Shown here: one piece after another, positions 28,985 through 38,705 of the stretch
How the letters are laid out: every line of letters begins with the position of its first letter
Numbering within the stretch: position 1 is the stretch's first letter
Program-made: the position numbers and the translations under genes
Virus record (IMG/VR): IMGVR_UViG_3300036770_006954
Coordinates: 1-64,000 of that record
Source: a virus
Length of the DNA: 64,000 bases
Strand: one strand, 5' to 3'
The notes under the pieces: model-generated
Told to the model about the DNA's origin: nothing
Seen by the model: the letters and a program-made list of their open reading frames with translations, nothing else
Database searches by the model: none

Positions 28985-29992
28985 TTAAAGTTCTTCCTTT
29001 TCGTCCGTCAATGTAAAATCTCCTTCAGTTCCGATTACTTCTTTCCAATAATCAGAATGTTGTTTTTTGTAAGCCTCAATCGAAGACTTTTCTTCAGCAG
29101 TATCTTTACCAGCCAAGAAACCATGTGGTGTTACGATGATTCTACCATCTTCATAACCCAATCCATTTATGTGATTTTTCATCACAGAGACTTTTGTTCG
29201 AGTTGCGAATTTGACAGTACGCTTGTCCTTAGTTGCGGTAATTTTTGTAGTACCAGCCCCTTTTTGGTTTCCAAACAAGAATACCAATGAAGAATTCAGC
29301 CACACCGATTCACCACCTTTGGCCTTAATCTTAGGTTGTCCGAATGGATTATCAGGAAGTTCAACCCAAGGTTGATTTACAATAACAAGTGTGTTTTCGA
29401 ACTTAGAATCTGCCTTTCTTGAACCTGAAATTCTTTGGTTAATTCCCATCCCGATTTTATCTGAAAGAGTTGCCGCATTGTGTTGCTTGCCACCCTTACC
29501 ATCATAAGTCATTTTAGAAGGAATAGAACCTACAGAATCCCACAGGAAACATAAACTATAATCTAATTCACCCTTCTCTTGAGCATCCAATAGTTCGTTG
29601 ATGTAATCGGTAATTTGTTCGATGTAGTCGAAATTATTGTTGAATATAAAAAATCCGTCCCAATCAATTTCACCAGTTTCTTCGTCAACAACTTCTTGAC
29701 ATTCAAAACCCATAAGTTTGGCGTGTTCAAAACTCCACTTCTGTTCAGTGATAATAAAGACAGGAAGAATTTCCTTCTTTTGTGCGTCAACCGCAGCCTT
29801 CACCAACGCAGTTGTCTTTCCTGTATCTGAGTGTCCCAAGAACATATTGATATGCCCAATTGCAGGACCAGGAAGACCAACCGCATCCAAAAAGTCAGGA
29901 CCCAAGTCAAAAAATCTTTGGGGTTTATACTTTGCAGAAGTTGAGTATTTCTTCTTAAATGAAGAAAAATCAGTTGTTTTCTTGATTGCCAT
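28985..29992 (-). CDS. uvsX: RecA-like recombinase, UvsX type
   Basis: This is a 335-aa protein. The Walker A motif GHSDTGKT is at 53-60, a Walker B-like stretch is CFLWDSVGSIP, and the later segment has NQPWVELPDNP and KGGESVWLNSSLVFLF in the loop positions of UvsX/RecA. The N-terminal (FKKKYSTSAKYKPQRFFDLGP) segment is typical of phage UvsX proteins. It drives strand exchange in recombination-dependent replication. Its start overlaps the preceding small gene by 23 nt. Confidence 0.88.
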   Translation of the reverse strand: MAIKKTTDFSSFKKKYSTSAKYKPQRFFDLGPDFLDAVGLPGPAIGHINMFLGHSDTGKTTALVKAAVDAQKKEILPVFIITEQKWSFEHAKLMGFECQEVVDEETGEIDWDGFFIFNNNFDYIEQITDYINELLDAQEKGELDYSLCFLWDSVGSIPSKMTYDGKGGKQHNAATLSDKIGMGINQRISGSRKADSKFENTLVIVNQPWVELPDNPFGQPKIKAKGGESVWLNSSLVFLFGNQKGAGTTKITATKDKRTVKFATRTKVSVMKNHINGLGYEDGRIIVTPHGFLAGKDTAEEKSSIEAYKKQHSDYWKEVIGTEGDFTLTDEKEEL

Positions 29993-30206
29993 TATATTTC
30001 CAAAATTCTGTTAACACTTGAAGTTTGTCACTTGCATTTGCCAACTTTTCCACCATGTTGTCCATTTCCTCCAACATTTGTGGGTGTTCACCAATACCAG
30101 CAGCGTTTTCAAGATAAATCATTAGAGTCGCTTCCGCCTCCAAGATTTGAGCCTCATACTTTTTTTTGAGACTATCGATTGTTCTTTGTCTTGTTTCTTT
30201 TGTCAT
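29970..30206 (-). CDS. Small helical protein between ssb and uvsX
   Basis: This 78-aa protein starts at the ATG at 30206 (MTKETRQRTID). A longer frame to 30245 is rejected because it would cross the SSB terminator hairpin. The sequence is almost entirely helical and coiled-coil-like, rich in Glu, Lys and Leu. In T4 a mediator protein (UvsY) loads UvsX on gp32-coated DNA, and a small helical protein between the SSB and UvsX genes could serve that role. This is inference from position only. Confidence 0.55.
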   Translation of the reverse strand: MTKETRQRTIDSLKKKYEAQILEAEATLMIYLENAAGIGEHPQMLEEMDNMVEKLANASDKLQVLTEFWKYNGNQENN

Positions 30207-30220
30207 GTTTTTAAGAATTA

Positions 30221-30243
30221 AAAGGGTGGGGTTTCCCCCACCC
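30221..30243 (-). terminator. Intrinsic terminator after ssb
   Basis: The minus strand reads GGGTGGGG-gaaa-CCCCACCC followed by TTTTAATT, a GC-rich 8-bp stem. It lies between ssb and the next gene of the same operon and would give excess SSB mRNA over downstream messages. Confidence 0.85.
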
Positions 30244-30255
30244 AACTAACTTAAA

Positions 30256-31110
30256 TTAAAATGGAAGGTCCTCGTCAGGTGTTGCGTTAGCTTGTGGGTC
30301 TGTGTAGTTTGAATCACTACTTGATGAACCACCGAAAGATTCGGTCGCTTCGTCATCAGAACCATAAACATAACCACCCTTTTCAGAATCCCAACGGGGG
30401 ACTTCACCACGAGCGATTGCCTCCAAGTATTCTACTGGTTTCTTAGAATACACATCCATCCAAGTCAACTCATCGTTAACCCAAGAATCCATGGTTGCCT
30501 TGTCTTCGTGGATAGCCTGTGGGTCATCATACATAATAGTTGAAACTGTTGTGTATGCAGCACCCTTTGGAGTTTTTTGTTTGGTAAGTTCAATAATGAG
30601 GTCACGACCTTTTTCAGGGTCAGTGATATCACCCTTATTACGCCAAATAGGAATAATCTTATCGAGAATACCTTCATTTTTGTAATTGTGCTTGAATCTC
30701 CAAAACTTCACACCATCTTCTTCGTGGTCACGGTCGATAACTTTTACAATGTAAAACTTCCGTGACTTGTACTGTTTAGCCAACTCTTTATCAGAGTCTC
30801 GTCCTGTTGACATGAGTTCTTCGTAAACCTCATTCAAAGGTGAACGCTCATTGTCATTTTTACCTGGGTCGTAAAATTTTTGCCATTTACCACCCACTTG
30901 AATCTCGTGGTACCACGCCTCTTTGAAAGGAGAGCTACCATCTTGTGTTGGAAGAATTCGAACACGGCGTGTTCCTGAATTCGACTTATCGTCCAAAATA
31001 AGAGCGAAGTATTTCTTCATTCTCTCGTCTTGAGACATTTTTCCCTGACCCCCCATACTGTTTTGTTGGGCCTTCTCATATTGTGCAAGTACTGCGTCTA
31101 ATGAACTCAT
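30256..31110 (-). CDS. gp32-like single-stranded DNA-binding protein with DEDLPF tail
   Basis: This is a 284-aa protein (T4 gp32 is 301 aa). The core (TRRVRILPTQDG, KEAWYHEIQVGGKWQKFYDP, RKFYIVKVIDRDHEEDGVKFWRF) follows the gp32 pattern of a long OB-fold with an N-terminal basic cooperativity segment. It contains no cysteine, so the zinc site of T4 gp32 is absent. After a Ser/Asp-rich linker the protein ends DEDLPF, the type of acidic tip (DDDIPF) that bacterial SSBs use to dock partner proteins. It is the first gene of the replication operon, with a sigma70-like promoter upstream and a terminator downstream. Confidence 0.83.
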   Translation of the reverse strand: MSSLDAVLAQYEKAQQNSMGGQGKMSQDERMKKYFALILDDKSNSGTRRVRILPTQDGSSPFKEAWYHEIQVGGKWQKFYDPGKNDNERSPLNEVYEELMSTGRDSDKELAKQYKSRKFYIVKVIDRDHEEDGVKFWRFKHNYKNEGILDKIIPIWRNKGDITDPEKGRDLIIELTKQKTPKGAAYTTVSTIMYDDPQAIHEDKATMDSWVNDELTWMDVYSKKPVEYLEAIARGEVPRWDSEKGGYVYGSDDEATESFGGSSSSDSNYTDPQANATPDEDLPF

Positions 31111-31137
31111 AAAAAATTAATTTAAGTTAGTGTTAGA

Positions 31138-31166
31138 AAGATAAAAAATCATAGTTTAATAGTCAA
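31138..31166 (-). promoter_or_regulatory. Sigma70-like promoter for the ssb/replication operon
   Basis: The minus strand has TTGACT (31166-31161), a 17-nt spacer and TATCTT (31143-31138), placing the start about 20 nt before the ATG at 31110. It has no late-type box. Early or middle expression is inferred. Confidence 0.55.
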
Positions 31167-31173
31167 ATAAAAT

Positions 31174-31199
31174 AAAAAAGGTTGTGTTTCCACAACCTT
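31174..31199 (-). terminator. Intrinsic terminator before the replication operon
   Basis: The minus strand reads AAGGTTGTG-gaaa-CACAACCTT, a perfect 9-bp stem followed by six T residues. It stops transcripts coming from the tail-module genes just before the ssb promoter. Confidence 0.85.
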
Positions 31200-31224
31200 A
31201 ATAATAGTAATCTTTTTCAGAAAA

Positions 31225-31860
31225 TCAAAAGTTATATGGTAATTGGTCTTTTTGGTTTAAACCAAATGTCTTCTTAATTTCAGCAGGACTAATGTCCTCA
31301 ACTTCATCACTTGTTAAAATATATTCGTGTTTACCTGATTTTTCCCAATCTTCTTTTTTATCATCAAAAAAATCTGATAGTTTTTTGTTAAATGGTCCTG
31401 AATCAATAGTTCTAAGTTCTAATTTCTCCTCTGCAGATTTTGGTCTAAATTTTTCAAGTTTTGCCTCAATGTCATTTAACTTGTTAACCAAGTTATCCAT
31501 GTCTGATAGTTTTGTTTCCAAATTTTGTAGATATCCAAATAAATTGTCAAAATATTCTTCTTGTTTGTTTTCAATATTTTTTTGTGCCGATACCAATTCG
31601 GTTACATCTAATTCTTCAGTTCCCGTTTCTTCGGTGGTAGAACCTTCATCACCAACTTTTTCTACTTCAGTATCTGTAGCTAAGTCAATCTTTTCAGGTG
31701 TTCCTGTGGGTGCTGCAGCTGGTGTAGCCTCAATATCTGCTTCTGGTTCTGCAGGTCCTTCTAAACCTGGTACAATATTCCCCGCAGCTTGTTCAGTGAT
31801 ATAGGTATTGATTCTATGATGTCTCTGAATTTCTTTTAATATCTTCTTATCGATATTCAT
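31225..31860 (-). CDS. Hypothetical acidic coiled-coil protein
   Basis: This is a 211-aa protein. A basic N-terminal helix (MNIDKKILKEIQRHHRIN) is followed by an Ala/Pro/Thr/Glu-rich linker (30-85). A predicted coiled coil (~88-140) and a charged C-terminal domain follow. It lies 4 nt after the small gene that carries a late-type box, so late expression and a structural or assembly role are inferred. No family is recognised. Confidence 0.55.
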   Translation of the reverse strand: MNIDKKILKEIQRHHRINTYITEQAAGNIVPGLEGPAEPEADIEATPAAAPTGTPEKIDLATDTEVEKVGDEGSTTEETGTEELDVTELVSAQKNIENKQEEYFDNLFGYLQNLETKLSDMDNLVNKLNDIEAKLEKFRPKSAEEKLELRTIDSGPFNKKLSDFFDDKKEDWEKSGKHEYILTSDEVEDISPAEIKKTFGLNQKDQLPYNF

Positions 31861-31864
31861 TGTA

Positions 31865-32089
31865 TTAACCGTTTAATAAATGTTTTATTCCGTTTGGTGT
31901 TTCCACACGAACTCTACGATTTAGAGTCACATCGTGACCGGCTCTTTCAATAAGACCATCTCTTTCTCGGATGGTATAGCAATCTCCAGTGTCCAAGTCA
32001 CAAACTTGTTTAGTACCATCACCATTATCCGTTTGTGAGATTCTGGTTTGCTTACCCAAATACTGGTTCAACATTGAATTAATATTCAT
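31865..32089 (-). CDS. Small hypothetical protein
   Basis: This 74-aa protein starts at the ATG at 32089 (MNINSMLNQYLGKQ). An upstream TTG at 32119 is rejected because it would overlap the late-type box. The sequence has VCDLDTGDCYTIRERDGLIER, with a possible Cys pair, and a basic C-terminal half. The function is unknown. Confidence 0.55.
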   Translation of the reverse strand: MNINSMLNQYLGKQTRISQTDNGDGTKQVCDLDTGDCYTIRERDGLIERAGHDVTLNRRVRVETPNGIKHLLNG

Positions 32090-32102
32090 AATTCTTTTTC
32101 TT

Positions 32103-32110
32103 AATAAATA
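32103..32110 (-). promoter_or_regulatory. Late-type box TATTTATT
   Basis: The box lies 13 nt upstream of the ATG at 32089, in the short gap after the 2189-aa gene. It has a single-base variant at the last position. Confidence 0.4.
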
Positions 32111-32135
32111 TACAACCAAAAAGAATAATCACTTT

Positions 32136-35100
32136 TTAGGTACAAGTGGGGGTAACCGTGTTAATTACATTTATATTGTTTGGTGCAGGTGTTGGTGTTA
32201 TAGTCGGTGTAAATACCTGAATCGTAGTTGTCAGCCCAAGTTGTCTCGCTAAATTGACTGCAGTAATCAAATTGAGTTGAAGTGTGGTATTTTGAGTTTG
32301 TGATGTCCCCCTTGGATATGGCCAATTCTGTAAGAAGTATGCCTCAATACTCTTTTGTCTTATTTCACCCAATGAGTTTGTTACCCTATCTCTCACGAAA
32401 TTAATGTAACCAAGAGCAGAATCAAACACTGCGAACGGCATTGAAACTTCGGTGGTATTCTCTGTCTTCATTCTTCTACAAGTATAGGTTCTTAAGAAGT
32501 ATCTATCAGCAGTTGCTCCGTAATCGTAGTTCAGAGTAATCTTACCATAGTTGTTATTTGAAGATACAAACTTACTATCAACACCTGTTGAAGCATAGGA
32601 CAAAACGAATATCACAAATTTAATATCCTCATCGTCGGTTGATTGATTCAATAATGAAACAAACCCTGCGGTGTTCAGTGAGGTATTTACACCCGCAACT
32701 GATTCATAACCCAAAGTATTCAAGTATGGTTCCTCAAGAACTTTAGACATACAAGAGTTTTGAGTATCACCACTTGTACGAGTGTCAGTTGATAAGTTTG
32801 CATTGTTACCTTGAGTTGTGGTTGTCGTTGTTCCTCTTGAGACATCTTTTTGTTGTTTAACACTCTTAAGAAGTTTCGTAACCAAATTTTTGTTAATACT
32901 CTGCAGATATCCGTCAAGGACCGGCAATGTAAAAATACTTTGTCTAACACCATTAAACTTTGTTTGGAATGTACCAGGAGCTATGGTGTGTTGGACATCG
33001 GTTATCATATAAGAACCATTGAACAATGGGACATGTCTTAGGTTAAAGTACATGGTCGGTTGAATAAGCGCATTACCAAAAGAGATAACTTCACACTCAT
33101 AACTCATATTCTTGTATATGTTATACAACGATACATTTTGAGTTGCCGTGGTTCTACCCGCAGCACTTGCCGACATTAAATTAATTTGTTGGATTGATTC
33201 AGAAGTCGCTTTACCACCATTTTGAGAAATACTGAATGAATAAAATACATTTTGATTTCTTGTACCAATATCAACATTGAATCCCACAACTCTGTTAGAT
33301 AATGCCCAGTCAGTTTTGTTTGTTTGGTCCTCAATCAATGGATTCAACTGAGATTCTCTTAAGTCAAATGCATCACTTCGGAACATGTAGTTTTTGTTCT
33401 CACTTTGCATGTCCAAGTAAGTTGAAGGTCTTTCCGTATAAAAACAAACCAATTTTGGTCCCGAGTTTCTGTAATCCACGTTCAAGAAAGTACCCCACAT
33501 ACTATTGGCGAAATCACGACCTGGTTCTATGTTTGGTTGTGCCGCAGCTGAAACATCTTGTACGTTGTAAAAATTAACATAAGCAGGCATTGGCATAACC
33601 GAAAAATGGTTTTCAGTGAGTATACCACTAATAAACACAAAGACACTCATGTTGTAGTTCAAGTTGTCTGCGTTTACTAATTTTTGTAAATTGAAAATAT
33701 CCAAGATAATCTTATCCCCCACATTTCGTGATGCTCTGTCTAAGAATAAAATGTCCTCGAACAAAGTTTGATTTGTATAATCTGAACCCGCAATCCATTT
33801 ATCATTGAGGGCTTTGAATGTCTCGTACAATTCGACCTTACTTTGTTTTGAATCAAACTTAGATTGAATTGTTCTTTCAGGAAGTTCAGTAATATTTGGT
33901 AATTCTCTTCTAATGAGAGTTAGGGTATTATTCAGAGCGGTATTTTGAAAATTCAAATTGACCGATAAATAATTTTGAACTGATTGAGCAAAACTTATAC
34001 TGGTGATTGTGGGGTCATCAAGTTTTTGTGTTGCATACATCTTAATAAGAGGAGCCAAGAACTCAACATTTTGTTGAGTAAATGCAATGTCGTTATCCAC
34101 AAAGAAGTCGGTAATGAACGACCCCCCATTAGTATATTGTAACTCAGGAATTTGTGAGAATCCAACATTTTCCCTCAAAGCTAACCATGCTGCTGGGTTA
34201 TCAATCTGTGACTGAATTAATGTAGTTGTACCCCCTGCAGTGGGTAAAGACCCGTCAACATAAGGTTCAAACGGAATTGGGTCAACGACAATGTTATTTC
34301 CCGTAATATAAGTTAAGTAAGAATCGGTTTCCCTTCTTTTGTATTGTGTCGGGTTACCAAGTCTAAGTGCCACATCATACTCCATAAGGTTTTGAATCTC
34401 ACTCATAGACTTAGAGAACTGGTCGTCGATGACTTGTTTGAACAAATCTTCCTGAGACGCAAATGTCGCAGGTAAAGGAACACTCATCAATTCTCTGTAG
34501 AGAAGTTGGAAGTTTCTGTAGGACTCGTTTGTTGAGTTTCCTTGAGGACTTATCCCTCTTGTTGATGCGGTTGTTTCATCAATAATAAAATCCCCATCAC
34601 CCACCTGTGGGTCAAAGTTAAGAACTGACTGAGAGAATTTAAGATATTCTCTTTCAAACAAGTCAAGTACTTGTTTCTCAAATGTTCCAAGTAAGTCATC
34701 TACTTTTGAGTAGTTGTCCGTAACTAACGTACTTGTTGTGTTATTGATTAACCTAAACGGAGCAACATCACCTATTTGTGGAATGAGGTTCATATACGCA
34801 TCGTAGTCAGGTCTTTGGATATCTGTTAGGTCAAGATATCCGTAGTTTGGCATCTTCCAAAAGGTTCGTACCGAACCATTATAAAGAGAAGGATTGTTAA
34901 TTAAGTCTTCAGTTAATACCCCAGCTTGGTTAAATGCAACCTCACGGAATTGGTTTTGATTGGTACCAAATGAAGGAAGGACATAATAATTCGTTCTCGG
35001 AGTAGACGGGGGGGTATTACAAACTAACTGAGTTGGGTTAGAAGGTTCTACCGTATCGGGGATAATTGAACTGTAGGTGTTTAGATTTACAACCCTATCT

Positions 35101-38100
35101 AATCCTGTTGTATCTACTGTTGAAACAAATATATTTGACTCAGATAGATTCTGAACTTTGAATCCTTGAGCTAATGATTGGTTAATTTCACTATCAGTGT
35201 AGTTGGTCCAAAGGTCTACTCCGTTTAAGAAGTAGTTAAAGTCGTTGATAGTTTTTGGGTAGAAACCGATTTGAAGTTCATCATACTGTGTCGTTCCATC
35301 AAAATCAGTCTCTTGAAGGGTAATTGTACCCACTCCGTTAAGGGTGTAACTTGTACCTGTTGAACCACTAACGGGGTCGTAGTTGTTGATGTAATCGAAG
35401 TCAGTCCAAATGGGACTTAATATATCTTGACCTGTTTGAATAAACTCTTTGTATCTGTGCCAAATTGAACCATACTTTAAAATCCACACATATGGAAGTC
35501 GGTGTACTGCACCGAACTTCTTCATACTCGCAAAGATAAAGTCGAGTGGGATTGCCGAATCCAAAGTCTTGTACCTTTCCTTAAGAGTTGCTAATGGCAG
35601 TGAGTTCAAGAAAAGATATGCGGCTTGTTTGTAAGGGGCACTTACATTGTTTTTTTGGTTTTGTACCCCATACTGAATCGCATTGATAAAATATGGTGTG
35701 TTCAACATCGAGGTGGTTGTACGACCAATTGTTCCTAATTGGTTTGGAACAAACCCTTCGGTTGGTAAAAGTTCGGATGCAGTTCTACCCAAGAAAAACT
35801 CCGCCAACCCGTCTCTTAAATCGGGTGATTGAACTTCCAAGTAAGAGAAAGTTGTTACTGGTCTAACAGAAGTCTTGTCCAACGCATCTTCGAAGTTGGT
35901 AATCAAGTTTTTGGGACCATACACCTTATAGGTTCTTGTGGTGTTAAATACACGATTATAGTCACCTGTGAACAAGTAGTTGTTCAGGTAGGTTGCGTTC
36001 CACAGAGCGTCTGTAAATGGGTATGTGTCAGTGATTTGAGGTAGATTGGTGTTTGTAGTTGAAAGAAGTTGTTCTAGATACTGAATCTGTGGTAATGAGA
36101 AGTTCTGAGTTTGAACCGAAGTTGACAAACTATTCATCGACAGAATTGATGAACTATTGTTTATTTCATCCCTCAAGTATCCTGTAATGTAATAATCACG
36201 AACAAAGTTGTTCCAATCTCTACCAGTACCATCATTGGATATGGTGGATAAAAATTCAACATAGTTGTTGGCAGTAAGTGGGAAGTTTTTTAACTTCAAA
36301 ATGATATACGGAGCACTAATTCCCAAACTTGAAACGATATTGTTGGATTCAACTTTTGAAACAAGTTCTGACACACCAGTCTCCAATGGTGTTCCAACCA
36401 CCCTTCCCAATCCTGTATATCTTGGGTATATGAAACTTCTTTCATAAATCTCATAGAAGAATCTCACCTCTTCTTTATTGAGGTACGCCAAGTTCACATA
36501 AGGGAACTCAAGAGCGTTGATATTCAATATTGAGGTTACTTGTCCACTGTTCTCTTGTGTGGGTTGACTTATTGATGGCTGAAATTTTTGAGCCACACCC
36601 TTGAGGTATTCTTCAACAAATTCAACTTCAGGCCATTTGTCATACAGGTACCCTTTTGTAAGATTAACAATCGCAGGGTCACCAGGATAAGCTAATTCGT
36701 ATCTGTTTTTTTGTGGGTCAAAGTTTCCTGTAGTACTTGTGTTGGTGATGTTGTTTTCAATAAAAACTTGTGGCCATGGGTAGACAGGTTCTTCGGAACT
36801 ACGAGCCGCATCCGATGCGTTTGCTGCATACTGAACATTTCTTACCGTATCAGAGTTAGGAACTGTAGTTGAATTATTGAACACCACACTTTTTCTAACT
36901 GGGTCAGTTCTTACATCCCAAGCAGTTCTGTGTACTTCATCCATCAATCGGATAAACGCTTCGGTAGATGCGAACATAACGGCCATAACGTTTCTTACGG
37001 TGGGTACAAAACCAAGTCCACTGGTTGATGCTATAGTTTCAGCCAACTTTGCACTAATTTCAGTTTCCAAATTGGACACCTTTTTGTCCAAATCAGCCTG
37101 CATTGTTCTTATCAAAGTGTCAAATCTACCAGGACCTTCAAAAATAAAAAAAGGTTTTTTGACTTCTTTAATCCCTTGAGGAGTCATCTCAATTGTGACA
37201 TTAAACTGATTTTTGAGAAGTTGTACAAAAAAATCTGCAGTTTGTCCTGAAGTCGGATTGACAATTCCTGTTTGTTGTCTGAGTGTTCTAATTACATCTA
37301 CCTGACTTGGGTCAATAGTTGCTATAAAAGTTTTTTGAGTAATAGAATTGTCAATTTTTAAATTCTTTACCCCCCTTGTTTCCCCAAATGTTCTGTTCTC
37401 ATTTAATCTCAAGTTGAAAGAATCTACCTCAGCTTTTAGCTCCGTTAAGGCCTGTTCTCTTTCTTGCGGACCCAATTCCGTCTTAAATCCAAACACAATT
37501 GTTTCATCTTTAAGAATATATGCGTTTGGATTGATATATTTGGTGAACCAAGAATTTTTATCTCCCCGTACTTTTTTGAAATATTCATCCAAATACTTAC
37601 CATATGATGTGGCATCAGTTAATGGTTGTAAGTCTGCTTTGCCTTTGAATTCATTTAATAAATCTTGTTCAAGATGTTGAAGTTTGTATGCCATTTCAGC
37701 AACGGTAATTTCAGGGAAATCCAAAGGAATTAATCCTTTAGCCTTGTATTCCCCATACATCTCTTTAATTTTTTGAGTTCCCCTCTCTGAGATTGTTTCG
37801 ATACTTGTTTGAGTGCTTGATATTGTTGAATCTCCAACCAAACCACCTTCATATGAATTCTGATTGATAACACTTGTATCCTGAAGACTCACATCACTTT
37901 GAGTTATGTTGAAAGTCTTACTGTACATGTGAGGAGTCGCAATCAAATGTCCTAAGGAAATTTCGTTGAGGATATTGTATTTGTATCCGTAAAACTGACA
38001 GGTGATTTGGTAGTTACCACTAAAGGTGTTGAATCTCGCATCAAACTTGTGAAGATTCAATTGATATCTAATGGCTTGTCCGTACCATCCCTTCATTGTA

Positions 38101-38705
38101 AGGTAAAAGGGGGGATATGGTAAATTGAAAAAGGCGGCATAAGGGGACTGGTCACCTGATTCAAACAATGCTTTACCTTGTACATCCTCAAGTTCAATGG
38201 TTACTTCAGGAATGAATGACATTGTAGTCCTAACTTGAATACTTGTGATACCAAGTAACCCTGGGTCAATTACCCTACCTCTATTGTCTGTCGCGGTAAA
38301 TTGTTTGTAAAATTTTTGACCATTTTGGTCGTTACTAACTACCGTTTCATATCGTTGTAATCTTGCCTTACCTTGATTTGAATTTTGTCCCGTCAGGTCA
38401 TCATAATAACCTGTGTTGAGAAATTCATCATCGTTTGGTTTTAGGAAATTAATCGAAGCAATTGAAATTGTTCTTAAGTTATCCTGAGGGGTTCCTCCAA
38501 TGGCAAGTTTCGTTCTTGGAAGAACTGAAGCTTCCAAGTTTGCATACATAACCAAATTTTCGTGGTCAACAACTCTTTCTTCGATGATGTTTTTTCCACC
38601 GTTACCGATTCTTGAAGTCTTATTCGGGTCTACTAAAATTATGTTATTGTAGTCCGCTTCAACAAAAATGTTTCCCGAGTTGTCACCGAATACATTACCT
38701 GCCAT
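32136..38705 (-). CDS. 2189-aa tail/baseplate structural protein
   Basis: This is the largest protein in the window. The N-terminal ~250 residues include a beta-rich region (TMSFIPEVTIELEDVQG, then PPFYLTMKGWYGQ) that looks like a tail-hub or tube-interacting domain. A helical segment lies near 320-370. The long middle is beta-rich without named motifs. The C-terminus has a Thr/Gln/Asn linker, a ~170-residue helical domain (about 2000-2160) and a short TPTITPTPAP tail ending in Cys. It follows the LysM/gp53-like gene with an 11-nt overlap. A baseplate hub or central-spike role is inferred from gene order. A cell-wall hydrolase domain near the C-terminus is conceivable but not demonstrated. 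Confidence 0.5.
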   Translation of the reverse strand: MAGNVFGDNSGNIFVEADYNNIILVDPNKTSRIGNGGKNIIEERVVDHENLVMYANLEASVLPRTKLAIGGTPQDNLRTISIASINFLKPNDDEFLNTGYYDDLTGQNSNQGKARLQRYETVVSNDQNGQKFYKQFTATDNRGRVIDPGLLGITSIQVRTTMSFIPEVTIELEDVQGKALFESGDQSPYAAFFNLPYPPFYLTMKGWYGQAIRYQLNLHKFDARFNTFSGNYQITCQFYGYKYNILNEISLGHLIATPHMYSKTFNITQSDVSLQDTSVINQNSYEGGLVGDSTISSTQTSIETISERGTQKIKEMYGEYKAKGLIPLDFPEITVAEMAYKLQHLEQDLLNEFKGKADLQPLTDATSYGKYLDEYFKKVRGDKNSWFTKYINPNAYILKDETIVFGFKTELGPQEREQALTELKAEVDSFNLRLNENRTFGETRGVKNLKIDNSITQKTFIATIDPSQVDVIRTLRQQTGIVNPTSGQTADFFVQLLKNQFNVTIEMTPQGIKEVKKPFFIFEGPGRFDTLIRTMQADLDKKVSNLETEISAKLAETIASTSGLGFVPTVRNVMAVMFASTEAFIRLMDEVHRTAWDVRTDPVRKSVVFNNSTTVPNSDTVRNVQYAANASDAARSSEEPVYPWPQVFIENNITNTSTTGNFDPQKNRYELAYPGDPAIVNLTKGYLYDKWPEVEFVEEYLKGVAQKFQPSISQPTQENSGQVTSILNINALEFPYVNLAYLNKEEVRFFYEIYERSFIYPRYTGLGRVVGTPLETGVSELVSKVESNNIVSSLGISAPYIILKLKNFPLTANNYVEFLSTISNDGTGRDWNNFVRDYYITGYLRDEINNSSSILSMNSLSTSVQTQNFSLPQIQYLEQLLSTTNTNLPQITDTYPFTDALWNATYLNNYLFTGDYNRVFNTTRTYKVYGPKNLITNFEDALDKTSVRPVTTFSYLEVQSPDLRDGLAEFFLGRTASELLPTEGFVPNQLGTIGRTTTSMLNTPYFINAIQYGVQNQKNNVSAPYKQAAYLFLNSLPLATLKERYKTLDSAIPLDFIFASMKKFGAVHRLPYVWILKYGSIWHRYKEFIQTGQDILSPIWTDFDYINNYDPVSGSTGTSYTLNGVGTITLQETDFDGTTQYDELQIGFYPKTINDFNYFLNGVDLWTNYTDSEINQSLAQGFKVQNLSESNIFVSTVDTTGLDRVVNLNTYSSIIPDTVEPSNPTQLVCNTPPSTPRTNYYVLPSFGTNQNQFREVAFNQAGVLTEDLINNPSLYNGSVRTFWKMPNYGYLDLTDIQRPDYDAYMNLIPQIGDVAPFRLINNTTSTLVTDNYSKVDDLLGTFEKQVLDLFEREYLKFSQSVLNFDPQVGDGDFIIDETTASTRGISPQGNSTNESYRNFQLLYRELMSVPLPATFASQEDLFKQVIDDQFSKSMSEIQNLMEYDVALRLGNPTQYKRRETDSYLTYITGNNIVVDPIPFEPYVDGSLPTAGGTTTLIQSQIDNPAAWLALRENVGFSQIPELQYTNGGSFITDFFVDNDIAFTQQNVEFLAPLIKMYATQKLDDPTITSISFAQSVQNYLSVNLNFQNTALNNTLTLIRRELPNITELPERTIQSKFDSKQSKVELYETFKALNDKWIAGSDYTNQTLFEDILFLDRASRNVGDKIILDIFNLQKLVNADNLNYNMSVFVFISGILTENHFSVMPMPAYVNFYNVQDVSAAAQPNIEPGRDFANSMWGTFLNVDYRNSGPKLVCFYTERPSTYLDMQSENKNYMFRSDAFDLRESQLNPLIEDQTNKTDWALSNRVVGFNVDIGTRNQNVFYSFSISQNGGKATSESIQQINLMSASAAGRTTATQNVSLYNIYKNMSYECEVISFGNALIQPTMYFNLRHVPLFNGSYMITDVQHTIAPGTFQTKFNGVRQSIFTLPVLDGYLQSINKNLVTKLLKSVKQQKDVSRGTTTTTTQGNNANLSTDTRTSGDTQNSCMSKVLEEPYLNTLGYESVAGVNTSLNTAGFVSLLNQSTDDEDIKFVIFVLSYASTGVDSKFVSSNNNYGKITLNYDYGATADRYFLRTYTCRRMKTENTTEVSMPFAVFDSALGYINFVRDRVTNSLGEIRQKSIEAYFLQNWPYPRGTSQTQNTTLQLNLITAVNLARQLGLTTTIQVFTPTITPTPAPNNINVINTVTPTCT

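Noticed and set aside
31292-31804. 170-aa plus-strand frame
   Set aside because: Ser-rich antisense shadow of the acidic coiled-coil gene, with no family-like features.
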